A stretch of 17,004 nt of DNA from Gammaproteobacteria bacterium. Its GTDB lineage: Bacteria; Pseudomonadota; Gammaproteobacteria; Woeseiales; Woeseiaceae. Positions 1 through 6,227 of this stretch are shown piece by piece. The translations under genes and the position numbers were made by a program. The first letter of the stretch is position 1. Each line of letters opens with the position of its first letter. The stretch lies in contig PBBK01000001.1 in the NCBI GenBank assembly GCA_002717685.1, forward strand, positions 1-17,004, written 5' to 3'. The notes beneath the pieces are model-generated. The model was not told the DNA's origin and made no database searches. It saw nothing but the letters and a program-made list of their open reading frames with translations.

Positions 1-470
1 TACCATTTTTCTCCATTAAGGATATAATCATCCCCAGATTTCTTAGCGGTTGATTCAAGATTGGCAACATCAGATCCTGAACCTGATTCAGTAATCGCGT
101 AGCAATCTTTTCGTTCTCCCCTCATCATGGGTAAGATGTATTTTTCAATCTGTTCCTCCGAGCATGCTTTAAACATCCATGATTGCGCTTCTGGAAAACA
201 CCATGATAAGGCATTGGTTACTCTCCCAAGTTGTTCCCAGATCGCGACTTGTTCTGTCTTGCTTAGCTCAAGTCCACCATAATCCTTTGGCACATCTATT
301 GTTGTGAAGCCTAATTCTATTGCACGTGCCTTATTTCTTTGTGTAATTTCTTTTGGAAGAACACCTTCATTTAGTTCCGCTTCTACTTCATGAGGTTGGA
401 GATAATTATCTGCATAATCACGAGCTTTTTCTTGCCAATTTTGAGCTTCTTTACTTAATTGAATTTTCAA
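1..470 (-). CDS. Acyl-CoA dehydrogenase, N-terminal part (cut by left edge)
   Basis: The first 156 codons are present and the rest lies beyond the left edge. The N-terminal half is the helical FAD acyl-CoA dehydrogenase domain, including a segment reading GFTTIDVPKDYGGLEL. The segment ITESGSGSDVANLEST followed by ILNGEKW is the signature of the middle beta domain that holds the flavin and acyl-CoA. The family catalyses alpha,beta-dehydrogenation of acyl-CoA thioesters, passing electrons to ETF in the cytoplasm. The first codon is TTG at 470-468, chosen because GGAG sits 6 nt upstream and no better in-frame start is seen. The catalytic glutamate lies in the missing C-terminal part, so substrate class cannot be judged. 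It is divergent from a five-gene operon that encodes an acyl-CoA-forming synthetase, so it probably acts on that product. The family call is firm and the substrate unknown. Confidence 0.9.
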   Translation of the reverse strand, partial: MKIQLSKEAQNWQEKARDYADNYLQPHEVEAELNEGVLPKEITQRNKARAIELGFTTIDVPKDYGGLELSKTEQVAIWEQLGRVTNALSWCFPEAQSWMFKACSEEQIEKYILPMMRGERKDCYAITESGSGSDVANLESTAKKSGDDYILNGEKW

Positions 471-474
471 ATTT

Positions 475-480
475 ATCTCC
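475..480 (-). promoter_or_regulatory. Ribosome binding site for the acyl-CoA dehydrogenase TTG start
   Basis: On the minus strand the sequence reads GGAGATAAATTTG, with GGAG at 480-477 and a 6-nt spacer to the TTG codon. It supports TTG as the start and is one of the clearest Shine-Dalgarno sites in the window. Confidence 0.6.
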
Positions 481-514
481 GTTTTTTTAAAAGTTAATTT
501 TTTCTTAGTTATGA

Positions 515-533
515 GATAATATGATTATCATAT
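515..533. promoter_or_regulatory. Nested palindromes in the divergent intergenic region, possible operator
   Basis: Two overlapping perfect inverted repeats lie directly before the aminotransferase ATG. One is GATAAT-ATG-ATTATC (515-529), the other ATATGAT-T-ATCATAT (519-533), which reaches into the start codon. The 61-nt gap between the divergent acyl-CoA dehydrogenase and the five-gene operon must hold both promoters, so a site here could control both. TATGAT at 520-525 resembles a -10 box for the rightward operon and would place transcription start at about the ATG itself. ATAATA at 516-521 reads TATTAT on the other strand. No good -35 box is visible. AT-rich DNA yields such repeats by chance, so this is a suggestion only. 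Confidence 0.3.
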
Positions 534-1833
534 GAGACTTCTCACAAAATCAAATACTCAATTCAAGAAAGCAGTTACCAAACTGCCACTTGGCGTTTCT
601 TCCAATTTTCGTTATTGGGGAGAAGAAAAAACCCTCTATATAAAAAAGGGAAAAGGAGGACGATTATGGGATATTGATGGTAACGAATACATTGATTATC
701 GTTTAGCTTTTGGTCCAGTAATATTAGGTTATGCAGATACTCGTGTGGATGATGCTGCCAGAGAGGGTATAAAGATTGGAGGAGTCTTTGGGCTAGCTAC
801 CGAACTTGAATATGAAGTAGCTAACCGTGTTAGCAGAATGGTGCCTTCAGCGGAGTTAATACGTTTTTCAAATTCAGGTACTGAAGCAGTCATGGCTGCT
901 CTAAGAATTGCTCGCGCTTATTCCGGCAAAGATGGTCATGTCATACTCGAAGGGAGTTACCACGGTCTTTTTAATGAAGTGATGTGGTACGCAGAAATAG
1001 AAGATTGGGATCCAAAAAAAGGCGACCCAGAAATACTTCCTGAAGGGGATGGAATTCCAAAAATTATCAAAAAATTAGTTCATACCATTCCATTAAATGA
1101 TGCTAATGCGATTGAAGATCTGTTTAAAAAAAAGAAGGACCAAATCGGAGCATTCCTGATGGAGCCCATCATGGGAAATGCCTGCAGTATTGCGGCAACT
1201 AAACAATATATGACGGATATTCGTAAGTTATGTGATCAATACAACATATTGCTTATCATTGATGAAGTAAAAACCGGATTTAGAGTAGCTAGAGGAGGCG
1301 CTCAAGAACTTTATGGGGTCAAAGCGGATATATGTACGTTTGCTAAAGCCATTGCTAACGGTTATCCAATATCAGTGGTAGCCGGTCGCGAAGAAATCAT
1401 GAGACACTTTGGAAAAGGCGTTGCCCATGGAGGAACATGGACCGCCCACTCTGTAGCATTATCCGCTGCCTCAAAAACACTAGAGATTTTAGAAGAAACA
1501 GATGCTCTTAAAACCATTGAACAATATGGTTTGAAATTACAGGATGGGATAAGTTCAATCTTAAATTCTCGTTCAATAGCTCATAGTTATTCAGGGCATC
1601 CATCAATGATGGGATTATTTTTTTCGGAAAAGCCGCCCAGTGATTATCGAGGTTGGATTGACGCAGACCAATCATTCTACGATTTATTGGCTGAAGAACT
1701 TCACGAAATTGGTATAATAATTGAACCTGATTCACGTGAGCCATGGTTTATCTGTGAGGCTCATGATGAAAAATGTTTACAAGAAACACTAGAAAAATTT
1801 GAACAAGCTGTAGATATTACTCTCCAGAAATAA
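532..1833 (+). CDS. Class III PLP-dependent aminotransferase (HemL-like, COG0001 type)
   Basis: A complete 433-residue fold-type I PLP enzyme. SNSGTEAV at residues 113-120 is the phosphate-binding region, IIDEVKTGFR carries the PLP-ring aspartate D244, and FAKAIANGYP contains the Schiff-base lysine K272. The N-terminus (QFKKAVTKLPLGVSSNFRY) resembles glutamate-1-semialdehyde aminomutases, but the HemL glycine-rich stretch after the lysine is replaced by NGYPISVVAG. A role as a transaminase of an omega-amino acid, amine or amino-aldehyde is therefore more likely than a role in tetrapyrrole synthesis. It is the first gene of a five-gene operon with two FAD oxidoreductases, a GcvT-like protein and an acyl-CoA synthetase, which supports a catabolic role such as amine removal. 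No Shine-Dalgarno sequence precedes the ATG. The family is certain, the substrate unknown. Confidence 0.9.
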   Translation: MRLLTKSNTQFKKAVTKLPLGVSSNFRYWGEEKTLYIKKGKGGRLWDIDGNEYIDYRLAFGPVILGYADTRVDDAAREGIKIGGVFGLATELEYEVANRVSRMVPSAELIRFSNSGTEAVMAALRIARAYSGKDGHVILEGSYHGLFNEVMWYAEIEDWDPKKGDPEILPEGDGIPKIIKKLVHTIPLNDANAIEDLFKKKKDQIGAFLMEPIMGNACSIAATKQYMTDIRKLCDQYNILLIIDEVKTGFRVARGGAQELYGVKADICTFAKAIANGYPISVVAGREEIMRHFGKGVAHGGTWTAHSVALSAASKTLEILEETDALKTIEQYGLKLQDGISSILNSRSIAHSYSGHPSMMGLFFSEKPPSDYRGWIDADQSFYDLLAEELHEIGIIIEPDSREPWFICEAHDEKCLQETLEKFEQAVDITLQK

Positions 1834-1856
1834 AGAAAAAAAATCAAATTGAATTT

Positions 1857-3473
1857 ATGAAAAAATACGATGTAATTGTTGTTGGCGCTGGCCATAATGG
1901 TTTGGCTAATGCAGCTTTTCTTGCAAAAGCAGGATTGGAAGTCTTGTGTTTGGAGAAAAATGATTATATTGGTGGAGCCACTGTTAGCCGGGAGTTATAT
2001 AAAGGTTGGAAGTATTCAAATTGTTCTTATGTATGTAGTCTTTTGCGGCCAGAAATCTATAGATCGCTTGAATTACATAATCATGGACTCCAAATAACTC
2101 CCTACGGCGGTTCAGTTCAATTTATGCAAAATGGCGATTATTATGGTTCCTATCATGATCCAGACGTTGCCCACCGTGAAATGGCTAGACATTCTAAGCA
2201 TGATGCAGATGCTTCTGAACGTTATTCAGCCGACACCATGCGTCAGTGTAAACTGATTCGTGATTTTTTGTTAAAAACTGCCCCTGATCCTACGTCATTC
2301 AAACCAAAAGATATAAAAGATTTAATTTTTCTAGGAAATAAGTTTCTTGAGATGGGTGAGGATCGAATATACGAAACAATCCGATTTTGGACGATGAGTG
2401 TAGCAGAATATTTAGATGAATATTTTGAAACCGATGTCATAAAAGCTGCAATGTCTGGGAGCGGAATTATCGGTACTGCACTAGGAATCCATTCACCTGG
2501 AACGGCATACGTACTTCTTCATCATTACATGGGCGATGTTGATGGCAATATAGGATCATGGGGGTTTGCTCGTGGAGGAATGGGAGCAGTTTCTGCTTCA
2601 ATTGCTAGTGCATTTCAATCTTATGGCGGTGAACTTCGATCTGAGGCTGGAGTAGAGAAATTTATTGTCAATCAAAGAAAAGTAAAGGGAGTGGCATTAG
2701 AAAGCGGGGAAGAAATTTATGCTCCTGTGGTAGTGTCTGGAATGGATGTCAAGCGAACATTTTTGAATTGTATGGATAAAAATGATTTACCTGAACCATT
2801 TTACAATCGTGTTAAAAATTTCAAAATACGAGGTTCATCTGGGAAGGTGAACATAGCTCTTGATGGATTACCAACATTTCCTGCTTTACCAAAAAATAGT
2901 GAGCTTATGATATCTGATATGCACTTTATAGATTCTATGGAACGAATGGAAAGAGCCTATGATGATTGGAAAAATGGAACGTGGTCCAAGGATCCTTATA
3001 TTGATATGGTTATACCAACAACATGTGACCCCACTATGGCGCCGCCAGGTAAACATATGATGAGTTGTTTTATTCAGTATTGCCCCGCACAAATCGAGGG
3101 TAGACCTTGGAAGGATCATGAGAGAGAAGCATTTGGTCAATGTGTTATTGATCAAATTGCAGAATATAGTCCAGATTTTAAAGATTTAATTTTGCACGTT
3201 GAGATTCGAACGCCACAAGATATTGAGGATCAGATAGGTATTACTGAAGGTAATATATTCCATGGTGAACTTACTATGGATCAACTTTTATTTAATAGAC
3301 CGATTCCAGGCTATGCCCAGTACCGCGGACCTGTATCAGGATTGTACATGTGCGGATCAAGTACTCACCCTGGCGGTGGTGTAATGGCGGCTCCAGGCGC
3401 AAACGCTGCCCGCGAAATTTTGTATGACCTCAAACGTGAAAACACTGTACCAGAGAATTTCGGCGATGACTGA
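1857..3473 (+). CDS. PYROXD2-like FAD-dependent oxidoreductase, copy 1
   Basis: A 538-residue protein of the phytoene-desaturase-like flavoprotein superfamily (COG1233). The N-terminal Rossmann FAD motif is GAGHNG at residues 10-15, with the ribose-binding acidic residue in CLEKND and then IGGATV. The stretch YVCSLLRPEIYRSLELHNHG and the C-terminal FAD-contacting region from about residue 495 (GLYMCGSSTHPGGGVMAAPG) closely resemble, from memory, the vertebrate mitochondrial protein PYROXD2 rather than carotenoid desaturases. There is no signal peptide, so it is expected in the cytoplasm. It starts 23 nt after the aminotransferase and its end overlaps its paralogue by 8 nt, so co-expression and possibly hetero-oligomer formation are plausible. 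The likely chemistry is flavin-dependent oxidation of a C-N or C-C bond. Neighbouring genes suggest an amine substrate, which is inference. Confidence 0.85.
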   Translation: MKKYDVIVVGAGHNGLANAAFLAKAGLEVLCLEKNDYIGGATVSRELYKGWKYSNCSYVCSLLRPEIYRSLELHNHGLQITPYGGSVQFMQNGDYYGSYHDPDVAHREMARHSKHDADASERYSADTMRQCKLIRDFLLKTAPDPTSFKPKDIKDLIFLGNKFLEMGEDRIYETIRFWTMSVAEYLDEYFETDVIKAAMSGSGIIGTALGIHSPGTAYVLLHHYMGDVDGNIGSWGFARGGMGAVSASIASAFQSYGGELRSEAGVEKFIVNQRKVKGVALESGEEIYAPVVVSGMDVKRTFLNCMDKNDLPEPFYNRVKNFKIRGSSGKVNIALDGLPTFPALPKNSELMISDMHFIDSMERMERAYDDWKNGTWSKDPYIDMVIPTTCDPTMAPPGKHMMSCFIQYCPAQIEGRPWKDHEREAFGQCVIDQIAEYSPDFKDLILHVEIRTPQDIEDQIGITEGNIFHGELTMDQLLFNRPIPGYAQYRGPVSGLYMCGSSTHPGGGVMAAPGANAAREILYDLKRENTVPENFGDD

Positions 3474-5010
3474 ACAATATGATGCAATTATAATTGGTGC
3501 CGGACACAATGGTTTGGTGTGTTCCTGTTATTTAGCTAAAGCAGGAAAAAAAGTACTTGTGCTTGAAGCTAACAATCAGGTTGGTGGCGCTGCAGTCACA
3601 CGAAGTTTCTTTGAAGATTTTTCAGTCTCTGCCTGTGCTCATCTTTTGTATCAGCTGCAACCACAGGTAATAAAAGATCTGAATCTTAATCCTAAAATTA
3701 TTAGTGATAACATTGCTTCTATTGTTCTATCAGATAGAGGAGAACATGTTCGTTATTGCGGTAATAACGTTGAAGGTGTTAGTGATTCAGACGAAAAGAA
3801 TTACCGCAAATTTCATAAAAGAATGTCTCGTTTTGCCCGTCTTCTGAATACATATTTCAATAAACCTCCTCCGCGTTTGGGCGCAAAAAATAAAAAAGAT
3901 TTATTCGCACTAGCAAAACTAGGTTTTGATCTTCGTATTATGGGTAAAAAAGAAATGCGGGAATTTTTACGCTTAATTGGTATGAATATTTATGATGAAT
4001 TAGATGAGCGATTTGAAAGCCCCTTACTGAAAGGCGGATTAAGTGTTGATGCAGTTTTGGGAACGCATCTTGGGCCAAGGTCACCAAACACGATTTTAAC
4101 CTATTTGTATCGTTTATCCGTGAATCAAGGGAAATTACAGTATCCAGCTGGAGGAATGGGAAGTATTACTACAGCTTTGGGTGAACTGGCTGGTAAAGCG
4201 GGGGTTGAGATACAAACAAATACTGCTGTACAAAGGATACTAATAGAAAATGGAGTAACAGTTGGTGTCGAAACTCAAGCCGGAGATTCCTTTTTTAGCT
4301 CAACAATTATATCGAACGTTGATCCTAAAAAAACTATTATGGATCTTGTTGGACCCCGAAATGTTGAAACTCGATTTACCCATAGAATTCATCATGTGAG
4401 AAATCGCGGCAATGCTTCGAAAATTCATTTAGCTCTGGATCGTCTCCCAAAAATTGCAGGGTTGAATGAAAATGATTTTTCTGCTCGTTTATTAATTGCT
4501 CCTAATGAGAATTATGTCGAATCCGCATTTAATCATGCAAAATATGGAGAATCTTCAGTTAATCCGATCTTAGAAATAACTTTTCCTAGTGTAGTTGATC
4601 AATCGCTTGCACCCTCGGGAAAACATGTAATGTCAGCAATAGTTCAATACTCACCATATGATTTGAAAGGTGGCTGGAACGAAAGTGCACGAGATAATTT
4701 CATACAAACAATAATGATGACATTGGAAAAATACATGCCAGATATCAAAAAACAAGTACTCACAAGCGAACTACTTACACCTGCAGATATTGAAAAGGAA
4801 TTCCATATCTCGGGCGGTCACTGGCATCATGCGGAACTATCGCTGGATCAATTTATGTTCGTACGTCCAGTTGCTGGTGCGTCACAGTATCAAATGCCTT
4901 TGGATGGCCTGTATTTGTGTGGAGCAGGAACTCACCCTGGAGGTAATGTAAACGGAGCGGCAGGTCGAAATGCAGCCAGAATGATATTAGAGCAGGAGGG
5001 TTCATTATGA
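3466..5010 (+). CDS. PYROXD2-like FAD-dependent oxidoreductase, copy 2
   Basis: A 514-residue paralogue of the preceding gene. GAGHNG lies at residues 11-16, followed by VLEANNQVGGAAVTRS, and the C-terminal FAD region GLYLCGAGTHPGGNVNGAAG begins at about residue 481. The start is the ATG at 3466 (MTEQYDAIIIGAG), which overlaps the upstream stop as ATGACTGA, an arrangement typical of translational coupling. An in-frame ATG at 3424 would add 14 unconserved residues and is less likely. The two copies have clearly diverged across their middle regions (for example SLLRPEIY in copy 1 against YQLQPQVI here), so they probably act on different steps or form unlike subunits. Its stop overlaps the next gene as ATGA. 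General oxidoreductase function is secure; the reaction is not known. Confidence 0.86.
   Translation: MTEQYDAIIIGAGHNGLVCSCYLAKAGKKVLVLEANNQVGGAAVTRSFFEDFSVSACAHLLYQLQPQVIKDLNLNPKIISDNIASIVLSDRGEHVRYCGNNVEGVSDSDEKNYRKFHKRMSRFARLLNTYFNKPPPRLGAKNKKDLFALAKLGFDLRIMGKKEMREFLRLIGMNIYDELDERFESPLLKGGLSVDAVLGTHLGPRSPNTILTYLYRLSVNQGKLQYPAGGMGSITTALGELAGKAGVEIQTNTAVQRILIENGVTVGVETQAGDSFFSSTIISNVDPKKTIMDLVGPRNVETRFTHRIHHVRNRGNASKIHLALDRLPKIAGLNENDFSARLLIAPNENYVESAFNHAKYGESSVNPILEITFPSVVDQSLAPSGKHVMSAIVQYSPYDLKGGWNESARDNFIQTIMMTLEKYMPDIKKQVLTSELLTPADIEKEFHISGGHWHHAELSLDQFMFVRPVAGASQYQMPLDGLYLCGAGTHPGGNVNGAAGRNAARMILEQEGSL
4995..5000 (+). promoter_or_regulatory. Strong ribosome binding site for the GcvT-like gene
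   Basis: GGAGGG lies 6 nt before the ATG at 5007, inside the 3' end of the preceding oxidoreductase gene. Together with the ATGA stop-start overlap it fixes the start of the methyltransferase-like gene and indicates efficient coupled translation. Confidence 0.7.
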
Positions 5011-6203
5011 ATGCCCAAGAAGTACCGCAGGGTAGACTCCATACACCATTTTATAACCGGATGAAAGAAATCGATAGATTGAATAATTGGACTACCTGGG
5101 CAGGGTATTCATCTCCTCACGCACTTTATTGCCCAGAAGTGGAATACTTTGCAATCCGAAATTCCACCGGTGTTTTTGATATAACTCCTATGATTAAATA
5201 TCGTATTAGCGGACCAGATGCCTTGGAATATATTGATCGTTTGGTTACCCGAAATATGCGAAAAATAAAACCTGGACGGGTTGCCTACGCAGTTTGGTGT
5301 GATGATCGTGGTCAAGTGTTAGATGATGGAACAATTTTTCACTTGGCAGAAGGAGTTTATCGTCTGTGTTCTCAAGAGCGACACCTCCCTTGGTTTACTG
5401 CCGCAGCTATTGGTTTTGATGTTAAGATTAAAGAAGAAACAGAAGACATTGCTGCTCTAGCGGTTCAAGGTCCAACATCATTTAGTATATTAAAAAATAT
5501 GGGTTTAGATGGTTTAGAGAATTTAAAGCTTTTTGGATTGATGTATTTTGATTTTAAGGGTGAAAAAATGATGGTTTCCCGTACCGGCTTTACTGGAGAT
5601 TTAGGTTATGAATTGTGGATAAATTCTGAAAAAGCAATTGAATTATGGGATGACCTTTTTGCGGCAGGTGAACTTTATGGTATAAGAGCTATAGGATCTG
5701 AAGCATTAGATCTTGCAAGAATAGAAGCTGGTTATCTAGCTCCTCTAGAGGATTTTTTACCCGCTGAAGCAACAGTTCGTACTGGCCGGACTCGTTCTCC
5801 ATTAGAGCTAGGAATGGAATGGTTAGTAGACTTTGATAAACCCAACTTTAATGGCAGACGTGCTCTCATTGATGAAAAAAAACGTGGATCAACGTGGCGA
5901 CTTGTTAAATTGGATATCGAAGGAAATAAAGAAGCACATTCCTCCTATATTTTTGAACACGAAGAGAATAATGATGCAGAAATTGGATTTCTTACTTCTT
6001 CTGCATGGTCACCGATATGTAAACAAAATATAGCGATTGGAACAGTAAAAACACCTCATGGTAATGTAGGAGATAATGTGTGGGTTGAAATTTATTACCA
6101 ACGTGAATTGCACTGGTCAAGAGTGATGGCAAAAGCTACTGTTGTTGGTAAGCCTTTTTGGTTTCCACCGCGAAGAAGTCAAACTCCTCCACTTCCTTAC
6201 TAA
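5007..6203 (+). CDS. GcvT/DmdA-superfamily aminomethyltransferase-like protein
   Basis: A 398-residue protein with the folate-binding T-protein fold. Visible markers are YRISGPDALEYIDRL, the DD pair at residues 106-107 in GQVLDDGTIF, AVQGPTS, SRTGFTGDLGYELW from residue 191, EALDLARIEAG at 232-242, and a C-terminal barrel ending in a proline- and arginine-rich tail (PPRRSQTPPLPY). Members transfer or accept a one-carbon group through tetrahydrofolate: glycine cleavage T-protein, dimethylglycine and sarcosine dehydrogenase domains, and DMSP demethylase DmdA. No other glycine-cleavage genes (gcvH, gcvP) are present in the window. Its position after two flavoproteins suggests that it captures formaldehyde equivalents or removes a methyl group from an N- or S-methylated substrate. 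The opening segment (LHTPFYNRM) recalls DmdA, but the substrate residues cannot be assigned by eye. Confidence 0.85.
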   Translation: MNAQEVPQGRLHTPFYNRMKEIDRLNNWTTWAGYSSPHALYCPEVEYFAIRNSTGVFDITPMIKYRISGPDALEYIDRLVTRNMRKIKPGRVAYAVWCDDRGQVLDDGTIFHLAEGVYRLCSQERHLPWFTAAAIGFDVKIKEETEDIAALAVQGPTSFSILKNMGLDGLENLKLFGLMYFDFKGEKMMVSRTGFTGDLGYELWINSEKAIELWDDLFAAGELYGIRAIGSEALDLARIEAGYLAPLEDFLPAEATVRTGRTRSPLELGMEWLVDFDKPNFNGRRALIDEKKRGSTWRLVKLDIEGNKEAHSSYIFEHEENNDAEIGFLTSSAWSPICKQNIAIGTVKTPHGNVGDNVWVEIYYQRELHWSRVMAKATVVGKPFWFPPRRSQTPPLPY

Positions 6204-6216
6204 TTGCTATCCAATT

Positions 6217-6222
6217 GAGGGA
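6217..6222 (+). promoter_or_regulatory. Ribosome binding site for the acyl-CoA synthetase gene
   Basis: GAGGGA lies 5 nt before the ATG at 6228, in the 24-nt gap after the GcvT-like gene. It supports the chosen start. Confidence 0.55.
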
Positions 6223-6227
6223 TATCA

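Noticed and set aside
532..1833. Glutamate-1-semialdehyde aminomutase (hemL)
   Set aside because: The fold and N-terminus are HemL-like, but the glycine-rich block after the catalytic lysine is NGYPISVVAG rather than the HemL form, and the neighbours are catabolic, not tetrapyrrole genes.
3424..3465. Upstream in-frame ATG for the second oxidoreductase
   Set aside because: It would add 14 unconserved residues before the usual short lead to the GAGHNG motif and give a 50-nt overlap with the upstream gene; the ATG at 3466 with an 8-nt overlap fits better.
1857..5010. Carotenoid desaturases/ketolases (crtI, crtO)
   Set aside because: The superfamily matches, but no crtB, crtE or crtY is present and the motifs (for example SLLRPEIYRSLEL, THPGGGVM) resemble PYROXD2-like proteins.
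5007..6203. Glycine cleavage T-protein gcvT
   Set aside because: No gcvH or gcvP nearby, and the sequence has a distinctive C-terminal tail and operon context pointing to another C1 transfer.
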